A stretch of DNA of 64,000 nucleotides from Tetracladium setigerum. Taxonomy: Eukaryota; Ascomycota; Leotiomycetes; Helotiales. Shown one piece after another: positions 22,724-35,798 of the stretch. The notes beneath the pieces were generated by a model. It was not told the origin of the DNA and searched no databases. It saw only the letters and a list, made by a program, of their open reading frames with translations. Made by a program: the position numbers and the translations under genes. Numbering within the stretch: position 1 is the first letter of the stretch; every line of letters begins with the position of its first letter. Location: positions 496,001 to 560,000 of the forward strand of contig PZJY01000003.1 in NCBI GenBank assembly GCA_031472005.1, written 5' to 3'.

Positions 22724-25548
22724 ATGTTGGAATTTGAATCGCCCCATGTTTATCATCCACACCTTGTGAAGCGGGAGCTGGAGGGTCCATTGAATTGGCA
22801 TCGCGGAGTCCCCAACATGGACCCGAACAACGCCTTTGCGGTCGGAGGAGCTGGAAACGCTTTCGCACAGAGCTGTAGTCGCGAGGCAAACCTGAACGAA
22901 TCGTACGCCAGCGACGGTGGCAATAATAATGCGACATATGGCTGGTCGACTACTGGGCTCGGATTCTCGAGTAATGGGGTTCGGCCACCAATCGAGCAGG
23001 GCAATGGTTATCAGTTGGAAGGCAAAGGCACGGTGCAAGCGACGATCATTCCATTAGACTTTGGCGACCATGTGAACACACAAGATACTGGAAACAAGCA
23101 AAGGGCTGTGCAGGATGACATTTTGGGCTACGGGGCCGTGGAGGTGAACGAAGAGTTTCTGGCGGCCGAATTCCTGCAGGACAGTTCCTGGGGTCAACCA
23201 CAACAACCCTATTCGAATCATGTTGAGAGCCTCGAGGTTCAAGGGAAACCATTACTGGACAACAACTCACTACTTGACTTTAATTCCAATACTGGATCCC
23301 CGCCTCTCGATATCGGATACGATCTCATGCCCCAATCAATTCCGAGTGGGTTGGCAATTTCCAACGTCAACTTCCCACAAGGAAATACATATCCTCATGC
23401 AGGGCAGGACGACGAGACCCACAAATCGGATACGTTTCAATTGCTAACCAGCAATACACGAACAATTTTGTTCAAAATCAGGCGATAGAGAACTGGATCG
23501 TCCCATTCGTAGAGACACACAATGACGCCAACAACTCGAATGGCGGACTGGACCATAACGCCTTGGTGGCTAGTTTGGATGGTCTTTTCACATCTGAGGA
23601 GTTGGGATTGTCCAGGAATTCTCGGCCCTCTGAGGCATATGGCCTTTCAGTTCCCATGGATGGATATGCACATCCCATGAGTTCCAGAGAAGCTTCAGTT
23701 TCTGGAAATTTCGAATCGCCCCAGACACAGATGGGGTGGGATTCTTCCAGCTTATCATCCCCAATCCGCAAATTTTCATGTTATCTGATCCACCATTGGA
23801 TGATGGTTTTCACCATGCTTTCCAAACAATATGATGGGCGGCCTTGCCCCACCGACATTGAATGACTTGATGGTAAATTTCGATATAAACACAGACCCAG
23901 CGTCTAAAAAGCGCAAGAGAAACAAATTTAGTCCCGAAGGCAAGAAGAAGACGAATAAGGTCCGGGAAGTTGGTGCTTGCGTGGCTTGCCATGCTCGAAA
24001 GATTCCAGTTGGTCATTCCGATCTCGTGATGTGAACCTTCTAACATACCTAATAGTGTGCAATCAATGGTGTTTGTGAAGGATGTATCAAAACGGCAGGA
24101 GATCCAGCACTTGCGCAAGTCATCTGCTTACGAACCAAGTTAAAGGATGTCTATATGAGCGTCAAGGGTAAGTTTCCTCAATTGAATATTCTGAAGCAGA
24201 AGTTGACAAATTCAGATATTCATTACACTCTGGACGACCGGCAGAAGAGGCTCATCCCGCTCCTCGATTCCTTGACTGGTGAACCCAAAGCTGTCGCTCT
24301 TAAAGTGGACAATCCCCGCCTTGGCTATAGGTTTAAACTCCCCCTTCAGGTGATGACATGCGCAGCATCACCAAGCTGTAGATGGAAACGTCTCACAAGG
24401 GTCAGCGGTATCTACGTCACTCGCGATTCGATTGAAGACAAAAGATATGTCATTGTCCCAACTTCCTTGCCAAGCATCAAAGATTACGATACTTTCGGCC
24501 GACAGATTCTTGCTACCTCGAATGGAAGTCATTCGGGTAGCTTAACCCAACGTCTAGATGAATTCTTAATTGGGTTCTGCAAGAACAGTCCGGAATCGAG
24601 ACTTGTGAGCTTCCCTTCAACCCCAGACCTCATCGCAAGCTAATCAGAATATAGTGGCACTTTGCAGATTCGACACTTCGTGTAGCCTCGCTCTCCCGCC
24701 TCGTAGCATACGGGTTCCTCAATCTTTACGACGGCTCCTACGATCTGCTAGATCGCACGACCGGAGTTTCAATCAACGAGAACAGCGTGACCCGCCGCTA
24801 TGTGTCTGAGACTGTACACGACCAACTCCGCATTCTTGCAGCCGAGGGCCTTGCTCCCGTTGAAAAACTCGTCTTTGGCGAAATCGATAATCTGCATAAG
24901 AATTTCGGGAAGGCCAGGAATGGACGGATCGTGGCAGGAATCTGTGTGCTGAGGTTGATGCTCTTGTACCGAGATAGAGTCATTAGGGATAGTATCAGAC
25001 TGACCTTACCAAGAGGCGGAGAGCGTAAGAAACTCCTTTTCCCCCAAGTTGGATATTTCTCGAGCTAACAAAAAATCAAAAAAGGTCATCAAAACCGTCT
25101 TGCGAAGGGAGCTTTCATGTATAAACGCCTAACGATCGCTTATGGAACCCTATGCCGTGAATCAACGCCTTTAATTATGACCTGGGAGAAGGAGAATGAG
25201 AAATACCCCACGATTGAAGATATTACCCTGACTGCGTTATTTTCAACGTTGCAACCGGCTTTTGAAACATTTTGTAAGAATTTCCTTCCCTTTTTTCCCC
25301 ACCTTTTTTCCCCATTTGCCCAGCTTCCTTCCCTGGGCAGAGGTACTGTAAATCGGGATCAACCTTTCAGAAGGATTTTTGCTTACAATATATTTTACGA
25401 CGAAACAGGCAACGAGAAACTGATACCAGAACACGACGATCTCCTCAAAGGATTGATCATCGAGGCCTCGAAAATCGAGAGGCGTCCGAGTAAGAAGCGG
25501 AAAGCTGAAATGGCGAAAGGAAAGGAATGTAATCATGGGGCTTGCTGA
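22724..25548 (+). CDS. Zinc-cluster-type fungal regulator, frame broken three times
   Basis: Five exons are deduced: 22724-24007, 24056-24167, 24216-24604, 24655-25024 and 25085-25548. If each of three one-base losses is allowed for, they give about 873 residues. The N-terminal 400 residues are Asn/Gln/Ser-rich, as in activation domains. A basic block (KKRKRNKFSPEGKKK) precedes the cysteines GACVACHARKIPC, then C-x2-C and a distant Cys. This is a variant zinc cluster; the spacing before the last Cys is longer than the standard six. The C-terminal half is helical and unrecognised. Frame breaks fall at about 23443, 23757-23760 and 23823-23826, each fixed by one extra base in a short homopolymer. 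The four introns (48, 48, 50, 60 nt) are intact, so sequencing error is likelier than decay. Confidence 0.65.
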
Positions 25549-26289
25549 GGAAAACCATAAGTAGAAGAGATGCAAATATATATGATTGAAACGCGTTCAC
25601 TCTTCTCAACTCCAACCTATCTTCGCTCTCTGATTCGTTCGTGAGTAGTTGAGGCTGAGGCTGAATTTCTAACTCAACATATTGAATGTATTGTGGTCCT
25701 TGAGTGACGCATCCAAATCTACCCAATCGTAAACACTAGAAAGTCGTGAATCCATTCTGATTGGGGATTACAGAGGATTTTAGAATGGAGTGCAGCCGAT
25801 GCAGGTGGTTAAACGGGGATGCCGAATTGGAGAGCTGCAGGTTTACTCTTAGCACTGCGTTTTGATTGGATACCGTATATGCATCTAGCGTAGGTAAGGT
25901 AGTATTTCAATGTCCGGTTTATTTCGATTTTTAGCTCTCAGCTTGACGAGTGGGTTTGTGGATATGGTTCACGATGTTACAGTATCATGTGGTCTCCTCT
26001 CAGGTGGAAACGGCACGCTTCAGCGGAAGGATCGAGGGTTGTGGAGGAGGAGGTGGTGTATTAATTCAGGACGTTTCCCTTCTGGTCGTTTTGGAGCATC
26101 TCACTCATAACGGATAACACACCACGTACACATAACCCTCCTCTTTCTCACTTTCCCTCTCTTTCTAGCTTTTTTTGCTTTCTCGCTTCCATCTAAATAT
26201 CCTACCTCCCTCCCCGTTCTCAAAAACAAGAAAACAACAACAAAGAACGCTCACCACACACACAGACATCACACCTCACAACTCTCCCA
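25549..26289. other. Intergenic, promoter of the dehydrogenase gene
   Basis: No gene seen. A pyrimidine-rich leader (26130-26270) precedes the ATG at 26290. Confidence 0.6.
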
Positions 26290-27318
26290 ATGGCCTTCCC
26301 CGTCACCGGCAAAACAGCCTTAATCACCGGCGCAGGCAACGGAATATGTCTCGAAGTCACCAAACTCCTCCTTCACAAACAATGCAATGTTGTCATCGTT
26401 GACTTGGGGCTTTCTTCTGAAGCCGAAGAGCTTGTCCGTACTACCAGTGCCACCACTGAGGCAAAAGCTAAATTTATTCAAACGGATGTGACGGATTGGG
26501 AACAGTTGGAGCGAGCTTTTGATTTTGCTGTGAAGGAGTTTGGGAGCTTGGATATTGTGGTGCCGGGGGCGGGGGTGTTTGAACCGGTAAGTTTGTCTTT
26601 TTCTTCCTATTAGTTTCTGTTAGCACCTTGTATATCTATATATACGTTTTGTACCCCTCTCATTTCATTCTTCAGCGAGAAGTACAACTACAGTTCAGAA
26701 ACTGATTCTCTCTCTTCAAAAAAACAGGAATGGTCATCCTTCTGGCACCCCACCAAAGCCACGCCCACTCCCACAAATCAAAAATCCACCTTCGCAACCC
26801 TCGAAGTAAACATCACCCACCCGATCAAAACAACCCAACTCGCAATCTCCACCTTCCAATCCCCCCTGCCAAAAAGGCGCCGTGATACTCATCTCCTCCA
26901 TCGCAGCTCAAATGCCTCTCTTCCCTTACCCACTCTACGCGGCGTCCAAAGCAGCCATCTCATCTTTTGTACGCTCTCTCGCGCCGCTGGAACAGTTGGT
27001 TGGAGTGCGCGTTGCGGCTGTTGCGCCGGGATTGTGAGGACGGGGTTGTGGACGGAGGAGAAGTTGAGTTTGGTTGATGATGATGTGGGGAAGGATGAGT
27101 GGGTTAGTGCGGAGAGGGTGGCGGAGGTTATGGTGGGGTTGGTGGAGGAGGAGAGGTGGGAAGCTGGGAGCGTGGTTGAGGTTGGGGTGAAGGAGGTGAG
27201 GATTGTGAGGGGGGTGGGTGATGAAGGGCCGAGGGGGAAGGGGTGTGTTGTTTCTGGGGATCCGGGCGTTGCGGTTGGTGCCGCGTTGAAGGGGATTAAG
27301 GAGGAGTTTGTTAGGTGA
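26290..27318 (+). CDS. Short-chain dehydrogenase/reductase with a frame-shifted catalytic segment
   Basis: Two exons (26290-26586, 26728-27318) stay open for 295 residues. The N-terminus has the Rossmann NAD(P) motif TGAGNGI after GKTALIT, an acidic VDL that points to NAD preference, and DVTDW. This fits classical SDR enzymes of the 15-hydroxyprostaglandin dehydrogenase-like group. The stretch encoded by about 26872-27030 is nonsense in the open frame. A neighbouring frame there encodes KGAVILISSIAAQMP and the YPLYAASKAA active-site block (YxxxK), ending in VAAVAPG. One extra A in the A5 run at 26871-26875 and one missing G at 27028-27030 explain both switches, and they compensate each other. 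The original enzyme is probably intact and the sequence wrong; otherwise the product lacks its catalytic Tyr and Lys. Substrate unknown. Confidence 0.75.
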
Positions 27319-28387
27319 GAGAGAAGGGGTAGTAAGTGAGTGGATGGGAGTCGATTTTATTGAAGAGGAGGAGTGTGTTAGGTGAGTGGGAGGAAGTGGA
27401 GAGAAGGGGTAATTCAGTCGTGGTTTTGTTTGTTTACTATTTACCGAAGATCAAGCGAGTTTGTGCCTCTGTCTCTCTATCTTAGCTAGCAATAAGGACT
27501 ATTTCACTTCCTATGTGTCCAACTTTCTAATCTTACCCAAATCTTTCATAAACAGGTCGCAGCTAATATCAAAACTCATTCCATAATACTCCAAAACCGC
27601 ACAAGAGAACCAGCAATTCATTATTATATCCCCTCGCTAATCAAATCCGAACCCCGCCTCCGCAACTCCGACGCACGGAACTGAGCTTCGCTGGCAACGC
27701 ATTCCCTCCCTTCCTCCCTCCCTTCTTGACCAAAAAACAAAGAAAGCAATCAATCATCAAAGGCTTCTCCCTTTCGCCCCCGCATATTAGTCGTGTCTCA
27801 CTAACGCGAAAGTAACACGGCATCACATGTTCCCCAACCAATACTGCACTCAGCATTATTAGGTTGGCAAGCCACCTCAGGCAGCAACGGCCGTAAGCAT
27901 CACGCCTAGAAACCACATCTCTCCGCGCTACTGGTCAATCATCATTATCGCGGCTTGAAAGTTCTTGTGAGTTTTCGTAGGCCAAGTGCTTGATTGCTTT
28001 TTGTGGTTCTTGGGTAACCCTATTATCGAAATGTTGTGGACGTGAGACGTGTGGAAAGGGTGATCGTCGAGAGGGATTCGGGTAAGAAAGTGAGTCATTT
28101 TCCGTGTGATTATTATTGTTGTGAGAGGAGAAAGCGGCAAAGCAGTAAGTAAGTGGTGTTGGATCTTTAGATGCATGTTGTATTGTGTTTGGGTTTGAGG
28201 CGGGTGGTGTTTTTCTTTGTTGAAAGCTGAAGAGGAGTGTTTGGCACCTTAGGTATAAAAGAGGGGGTGTTTCTTCTCTTCCTTCTCAGTTCAACAACAA
28301 CCTCAGAATTCAAACTTCATACATTCAAGAAAACTTTCCAGTTTCAATTCATTCAAACCACAAACCTCAAACCAAACATCATTCAAA
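27319..28387. other. Intergenic stretch
   Basis: No supported gene. A G-rich tract follows the dehydrogenase stop. The last 120 bp before 28388 are an A/C-rich leader typical of fungal 5' UTRs, after a TATAAA-like site at 28253. Confidence 0.55.
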
Positions 28388-29266
28388 ATGTCAACCAATT
28401 GCAAGTCCGACAGTGCAGAGATGGCTGCTCAGATTGAGAAAGAAGTATGTCCCACAACTCCAAACAAACCCTTCCTCCCTCCTCCTCCTCCTCCTCCTCC
28501 TCCTCATTTATTTCTAGCCTATAAATTAAGTGATGTAAACATTCTAACTCGGGATTATTCCAAAACTTCAGCTCAATACAATCTCCTGGACTCAAATCCC
28601 AGCCATTGATCTCGACCGTGTTCAGAAATTCTACAGTACCGTTTTTGGCTGGCACTTTGATAACCCAATGTCTGTTGAGCATGCCATCAAAGATGCCTCT
28701 CAGTGCGTACCACTTCCCTTCCTCTCTCTCCTATTTCTACTTATCTATCCATCTACTAACCCCTTCCACCCCCCCAAAACAGAGAATCAGCATACAAAGA
28801 CCTCAACCTCGCCCCCACCGACCCATTCTTCATCATGTTCCGCTTCAGCGCCACCGAACACATCCCACACGGCGGTTTCGTCAAAGTGACTCCAGAGAAC
28901 TTGCTCTCGCCTGCTGTCCATGCCGATAATAAGGCTAAGGCGAAGTTGAGTGTGAGCACGACTATTACTGTGAGGAGTTGCGATGAGACGTTGAAGAGGA
29001 TTGTGGAGGCTGGTGGGGAGGTTTATTCGTGAGTTTTTTTTCCCCTTTTACTTTTTGGCCTCCTTTCTTTCTTTCTTTTCATTTTGGAGGGTAAGCGGGG
29101 GTCTGAAGAAAGGGAGGGATGAATATCTTTGAGAAGTAGAACTATGATTGCTGACTACTTTCCTGGGGATGTTAGTGATAAAGAGATAATTCCGAATGGA
29201 ATGGGTGCGATGGCTTTCTTCCTCGACACGGAGAAGAATGTCATGGGTTTGTGGAGCGAGAAGTAG
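28388..29266 (+). CDS. VOC superfamily (glyoxalase/bleomycin-resistance fold) protein
   Basis: Four exons (28388-28444, 28572-28702, 28783-29028, 29176-29266) give 174 residues; phases agree at each join. The pattern is a single VOC unit. It begins with LNTISWTQIPAIDLDRVQKF and FYSTVFGWHF, has a central MFRF strand, then DETLKRIVEAGGEV, and ends with MAFFLDTEKNVMGLW. These are the paired beta-alpha-beta modules of the fold. Metal ligands cannot be fixed from sequence. Members range from glyoxalases and dioxygenases to binding proteins, so no reaction is assigned. No signal peptide, so probably cytosolic. The first intron contains a (CTC)n run at about 28480-28503. Confidence 0.85.
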
Positions 29267-29914
29267 CTTGCTTGGTCATTTTCACGATATTGATTGGTCT
29301 TCTTCTCCTTCCTATTTTCTGCGGTGGTGTTATTTCGGTGATTTGGAGTGTTTGGGATGGAATAATATGGATGGTATGGGATGGATTCAAGGCATGAAAA
29401 TCTTTGGGAAGCAAAGCGGTATCTGGCAAGCAGGTTGCCCGTAGCGGAGTATTTCAATCATGAAAAGTAATTCGAGAATCATTGCTATTTGATGAGCTCC
29501 ATAATCAAAGTCTCCAAGGGATGACGATAACAGGAAATGTGTTTGCCAAGACCAATGTATTAAGCGACAACGCTATGGCCGGCAAAGCGAGAAGATAAGG
29601 TTCATCCAGGATGGTCGTCCATTCTTGTTATAAACATATGCATTTGTAGTATGAAAGGGCATACTATCAACAATTCGACCTCCAGCAGTCCAACCCTACA
29701 AGAAAAAAACAACCTAACCCAATGCTTATGTGATCGCTTCTCTATGCTCGCCAGCTCCAATCCCAAATTTGGGTATACCAATCCCTTAAACAATCTGATA
29801 CAATTGCACCTCCCATGCCCCCTTTTGCTCCGTACTTGTACACAAATACAATGCCTCACCAACGGCCTAAGTACTGTATACTGTCTGATGCATCCTCCCA
29901 CGCTCCTTGCTCTC
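29267..29914. other. Convergent intergenic gap
   Basis: This lies between the 3' ends of the VOC gene and alpha-actinin. Nothing recognisable. Confidence 0.6.
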
Positions 29915-32530
29915 TCAGTGATATCCATTCGTCTTCCCCGGAGATTTTGGGCTACGCTGCGGACTCCTGCCGTTTGGCAGATCTGATAGTGCGGAAACTG
30001 GTTGCTGGCTTTCTTTGGGATCACCAAGTAAAGAGTCCATGAAGCTGACATAATCGTACTGCCATAACTCTCTGTCTTCGCTTGCACTTCCACCAGGGTG
30101 TATTGGTACGATTTTGGTAATTTGATCGATCACCTCTGGTGGGACGAGACTGTGCTTGAGATCCATTTCCGTGACATATGGTTTACCATCTGCCACTTCG
30201 CGGAAACTCTGGTACACTTGCTCGGCAGTATTTTGATCTTCAGTTACATCCACCATGAAGCGGATGAACTGCTCAAAGGTCACGTAATCTCTGCCGTTGG
30301 AGATCTCATCGAAATAGTCGTGCATCTCATCCTCTGTGTATACGAGACCGAGAGATGCAATGGCAGCTGAGAATTCGAGTTCTTGAAGACTGTTTGAGTC
30401 GTCTCGATCGAAATGTCGGAAAACACTTTCAAACTCTTCGAGTTGGATAGGTGTCAAGTTTGTCATACTTCTTGCAACGACTTGGTTGTCGAGGAAAGCC
30501 AGCTTCTTCGACACGGAGTTTTTGACCAGGCCCAACTCGTAGGATAGCTCGTCGTAGGTGTATGTTGTGAAGTCGTTCTCTTCGATGTTGGCTTCTTCAC
30601 ATTTTTGATCCAGGTCGGCAATCTTTTCGAGGTATTGGTTCATGGGGGCAAGACTCTCGTTGAGTCGACGAACATGAAGAAGTTGATCCTCGACATCTCC
30701 TTCAAGGCCTGATATCGCCAATTGCATGGTGTTGAGAGCAAGGGCGAAGTCGTTTGCCTTGTCAGCAAAGGATTTCCGGAGGGCATTCTTGATACTAAAT
30801 ATTGTTAGTCGTGGATACTTCTTTTCACAGGCTTTTGCACCTACTCTCGGATGGTTTCGTTGATAACTTGGCCCCTGGTCATCTCGGCCTTCATCATCTT
30901 GCCCCACTCATCATCCAGCACGCTCGTCCTCAACTCTGGCGGTGGCTCATAAGCCCTCAAACGATATGTGCTCATCTTGGTCTTGATATTTCCAAGTAAT
31001 GCTGCAAGATCACTCTTCTCTGCCACCCATAGCCTCTTCTGGCCTCTCTTATATGCGCTGAATTCGGCCGCCTGCTCCTTTGCATCGACATATGTTCCCT
31101 CAAACCGAGCCTCATTCCACTGCACAACCTGTCCTTGAATGGCCGTCAACAACGCCCGCATCCTTCGCTCATAGTTGCTTTGCATCTCCCATGCTCCTTG
31201 CATACTACTCACGAACTTTTCGACTCTCCTACCAGCATTCTCGACCTTTTCCAGCTGCGAGAAAGAATGAAACCAGTAGGCGATATAGGTCATCAAACTT
31301 CGCTCATCGGGCTTCGCAACATCACAGACATCCTCCACATCCAAGAGATCCGGAATGCCAATTTCCTTTGCTATGTCAAAAGCCAACTGCATGTTACCTT
31401 TATGGTCACTCTTATCCAAGGAATCGTAGTCGATCAGATCTGGCCTGTGAATATCGAGCAAAGCGCAAAATGCCAGTCCATCGTTCCAACTATCGGTAAA
31501 GTTTCTGACCTCAACCTCCTCATAACAAGCTGTTTTCCTCTGGCACCAGAGTAGAAGACCTTCCTTTGCAGTCATTCCCTCTTCGTTGATGTCCGAAATT
31601 GTAAAGCGTAAAATCAACGTCCAGATCAGACCAAGGATAATCTTCTTGTTACCGTCCACGACATCCTCTGCACCAATGTTTGTCATTTGTATGCCCTTCG
31701 ACTTGATGAAGTCTAGGGAGAGGTTTGCGTTTTCGAAGCGCTGTACTCGTAGTTTTGGTTTCGCGGCATATCGTCCAAGGGACTCGTTGGAAAGACATTC
31801 CATAAGATGAACAAGAATAACCTAGACGTTGGTGAATTAGCGATGCCCATATTCTCATCCGACTGATTGATTGAACTCACTCCGTCACTGAGATCCTGCA
31901 CTAAATCCTTCACTACCAGATCTCGTGGTTCAATCTTTGTATTCAGCCTGCACATGCCGTCAGAATCAATTCCATTGCTCCCATCCTAGATTTCCGAAGC
32001 CTACCATTTCGTGAAAGTCTTCTGCTGCACCGCAATCCACTGTTGCTGTTCCGCATACGCCATATTTGCCAAACTCCGCTCATGCAAAGGCTCCAAAGCC
32101 TTGAGCCCAGTTTCTAAAGAATTACTGTTTCTGTTGCTCTGTGGGAACCGCTTGGGCTTCGGCCGTCCTAATTCGTCGGCTGCAGTTGTAGTGGCACTTC
32201 GTTGACGGGTGGTCTGGCGAGTGGTAAACTGCTTGGATCTGTCGGCTTCGCGTTGTAGAGATGAGCGGTCGCGACGGTGTTTTACACTTGGGGGCGAATT
32301 TGGGGAGTAGAAACTGTGGGTTCGTGGTGGTTGGGAGAGAATGCGTTGTCTTTCGTGTTGGCTGATGATAGGGGATCGGGATCGTCTCTGTTTACTTCGG
32401 CAGCCTCGTTGGTCGGGGGGCAACTGCCGCTGCCACCGTCGCCAAGCAGGTCTCCATTTTCAGAAGCAGGGGGCGTGACGACGTTGGTATCGACCACCTT
32501 TCGATCCGACAGGCCAAACATTTTGAACAT
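29915..32530 (-). CDS. Alpha-actinin (actin cross-linker)
   Basis: Exons are deduced at 32005-32530, 31881-31947, 30845-31821 and 29915-30794. The order is a disordered basic N-terminus, then two calponin-homology domains (QQQWIAVQQKTFTKWLNTKI, then LGLIWTLILRF; then AKEGLLLWCQ and NFTDSWNDGLAFCALLDIHR). A short spectrin-like rod and C-terminal EF-hands follow, the clearest with a DRDDSNSLQELEF loop. This matches fungal alpha-actinin, which bundles actin at the cytokinetic ring and at hyphal tips. Introns are 57, 59 and 50 nt. The ATG at 32530 is in a different frame from the CH domains; one more base in the G5 run at 32290-32294 joins them. Otherwise translation would have to start within exon 1, near MAYAEQQQ. 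Confidence 0.88.
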
Positions 32531-35500
32531 TTTGATTTTATTTTTTTGGTCGATAGAAAACTCCCGTCGAATCTCTCTCTTTCAACTCCTTACGCCAGTC
32601 GAGGGAACGGCCAATACTCTACTTAACATTCAACACCACTATCTGCCAACTAGGTCAAGCCCTGTCTGCCTACCTGAGTTGAAGCACGAGAATATTATGC
32701 ACGTTGAAACACTGTACGTGGTTTCAATCATCTCATCATTTTTCCGTCTATTTTTTGACATTAAATCCCCCCCATTCCAAGCCTCACGACTAGTGTTTGA
32801 AGCTATTGAGTCTCCCCATATTGCTTTTGGCCCATGATCGTCTTTGCTGAATCCCAAGGAAGATCTTTTGGAGACAAGTGCGTTTCCGGGGCGTCGGACG
32901 AGGCGTAGATTCGCATGAATAGTGTGAGGTTGTCTTCTAGAACAAGTGTATACTTGACACATCATGCGTTGTGTCCTGCAAAGAATCATTGCGATCGTGT
33001 CTATACAAGTCGAGAACAGCTCCCACAGAGCACAAGGAGATTTTTTCTTACATTATTGAACACGTCTTGTGTACACCTAAGTTTTTGGATTTTATTTTGT
33101 CGTAACAGGTTTATTCATTTTTCCCTTTTGTGTTATTATTGCGCCTTGTCATGGTCTGTGGCAAAAGCGACGTCCTAGCGGCCCCTTTTTCTTTTGACGG
33201 GGGAACCTGCTCAGAGGTCCCTCCTGTTTCAAAAGAATCAAAGGATTTTCAGACCTATCAATGGCTCGAGAAGTCATGTTAGTCTCTAATTGTTCTGCTT
33301 GGTGTGCGTAGCGATCCCCCGATCGCTCGACGATCATATATTCCGATTCTTCAGATGGAAAGCCTCCGGTACGGAGTATCAGATTTCGACTTCCCATTCT
33401 TGGGTAAGTAATCCGCTTCGCGGCTGAGCGAGCTTTGGACGATGAGTGCTGAGAAATTGGGAGTCGAGCGATACTTGATTACTTTTTCAAAGTGCAGTCC
33501 TGCAAAAATTGTAAGTGTTCCAAGTTGAAAACTTCTGAAATGTTCCCTGGGAATACGAGGGAGAGAAAAGTCTCATACGGTTTAACTAAGCGGTTCAACC
33601 AAACTTGAGTATGTTCGTTCCAATATCGTGTTTTCTTTGAGATATATCTATTTCTACTTTCAGACCAGAATTTCAGAAAATGGTTTAGAGAAGGAAAATG
33701 TCAAGCGGACGACTTCCCTCTCAACAATGCTTAAACTTTCCTCAGTAACAGACAACCTTTCACTTTGGAAGAGATGTTTCTCCTGTTGAACATGGTGTTC
33801 AACATTACACACCATCTCACCTTCTCTACTCACTCAACATCACTTTATCTGATCTAAGCAGGTCAGGCGACATTTCTTCAAGTGGAACACGTGCCACTTT
33901 CTCCGCTCATTAGAATAACCTCCCTCACACCTTTCACTTCCATAAACGGCAAACTTTCATACAGACGCTCAAGATATATATCTAATCCTCAAATTCCAGA
34001 GACGCAATGTCCGTATCCGACGCAACCAGCACCACAATGGACCATCTTGACCCCGGCGTCCCATACCAATCCGTAACCGCAACCCCCTCAGCCACCCACT
34101 CTCCCTTCTTAATAACAACTCACCGACGACATCAACCTCCCTGGCTCCACGTATCTCAACGCCGCCACCACAAAATACGTCAAAATCAAGCATAAACACC
34201 ACGCACCTTCCCCGAACCACCCTACTGAAAACCTACCCTCTAAGTGCGTCCGATACACCTCAACGTTGCCGGATTTGCACAACCAATCCAGCACAGAAAT
34301 TAATGCACTATACGGTTTCTTATTTACATCCTACAACAGCTATTACACGGGATTCGCTGGTTCCTGTCTGCGATATGTATGCTTGTGGGAAGGAAGCTTC
34401 GCTGAGGTGCGAAAGTGAGGTTAGCGAGAGGCGAGAGGGTGAGGAGAGGAGGTGTGCAAATTGTGGAGCGAGATCTAGGGGAAGTTTATGTGGAGGGTGT
34501 ACTCTCTCTCGTGAGTTGTTTCTTGGGTTTTGAGCTTGATTTTTAGGGTGAGAGTGAGAGTTAAGTGAGATTTGGCTAATAATTTGTCCATTTGGTAGGA
34601 GGAGTTTCGAGAAATAGAAGTTTGGTTGTCACAGGTGGCCCTAGGCGATCGAGGAATGGAATGAGGAGACGAAGGATTGCCAGTGGGAAAGATGAACAGG
34701 GTTGATGGGTATGGGAGTTTATCTCTGGAGAGTCATTCAACGTTGCTTTTCGAATTCCGTGATACTTTTGCAGTTTGCATAGTCCCAGGTATAGAGGGAA
34801 TGGGTGCAAGATCTTCTGGCTTTGATCCTGACAGATAGAAAAACACATGCATGTCTGTTGACCGCTCGCATAGATTCGTATGCACCTCGTTCTGTTCATC
34901 ATTCATTGACCGAAATCGCCTAAGCCCATATTAACTACCTGCATGGAACCTGAAGTCCCACATCACTGTGGAAAAGAAAAGTATCGTGCTTTCGATAAGC
35001 TTACGACAAAACACCACAGCAACAAGAGCGAATCGATGCATGCCCTCACGATTCTTATGCATTCACAAATCATAACATAACTTTAATTTTAACAGCTACA
35101 TCTATTTAATCTCATCAGCAAAAAATTTAGTTTCTAGTTAGAGAGATAGAGAGATGATGATGATGATGTGGGTCTTAATGTAACTTTGAATTGTAGAAAG
35201 TGTTGTGTTAATTTAATACAAAGTGTACAGTACAATACTTGGGTAGGTTGAACGAGAAGATTATCCGTGAAATTCTGCTATCCTCAACCTACGCATCTCA
35301 TGTACAACCAACCCTCTTTGGATCTGGGCAATGAATAAGAGAGAGAAAGGGGGAGGGGGGTGGGTGGCTTTAATACACCTTGAGCTGTGGCGACGGGCAG
35401 TTGATAGAATTTGGAACCTGGGAGATTGGAGTAAACAACTTAGGGTTGCGAAGAGAGATTTAATAGCATTTCTCACAAGCTCTATACGTTAACATACGAT

Positions 35501-35798
35501 ACATTCCGCTTCTAATCAATCCCGAGGTACCTAGTAACAGAGCCTTCATTAAAGAAACCTCAAATAGGCTACGCCACCATATCAGAAGGAGAGGAGAGGA
35601 GCTGACTCTGCCCTTCCTTCACTCCTTCTATTCGACTCATAATTATCAGAGTACGCCAACACGTTACTAAATCGTGTGCGAAGTTTATTTAGAGTGATAC
35701 ATACAGTACATACAAGTACAACATTTCTTTATGCAAAGCGCAAAGTCGGTCATCGCTAATTACAATTTTTTTTTCGAACCATCTATCCTTCATCATCA
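32531..35798. other. Gene-poor stretch, 3.3 kb
   Basis: No confident gene apart from the doubtful frame at 34007-34418. There is one exact TACGGAGTA at 33370-33378. Pyrimidine-rich sequence precedes 34007. Direct GATGAT repeats lie at about 35155-35168. Confidence 0.5.
34007..34418 (+). other. Possible small or broken coding region
   Basis: An ATG at 34007 opens a short Ser/Thr-rich frame. About 100 bases on, the neighbouring frame becomes more protein-like (LTDDINLPGSTYLNAATTKY, then LYGFLFTSYNSYYTGF) up to a stop at 34416. Dropping one A near 34110 would join them. A leader-like AC-rich sequence precedes it. I do not recognise the product. It could equally be chance. Confidence 0.2.

Noticed and set aside
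25274..25323. A possible 50-nt intron in the last exon of the regulator gene
   Set aside because: Splicing it moves the downstream sequence out of the frame that encodes the plausible YDETGNEKLIPEHDD tail.
22724..25548. Calling the zinc-cluster regulator a pseudogene, or RIP-mutated
   Set aside because: Introns and the C-terminal frame are intact, there is no excess of stop codons from C-to-T change, and each break is a one-base loss in a short run.
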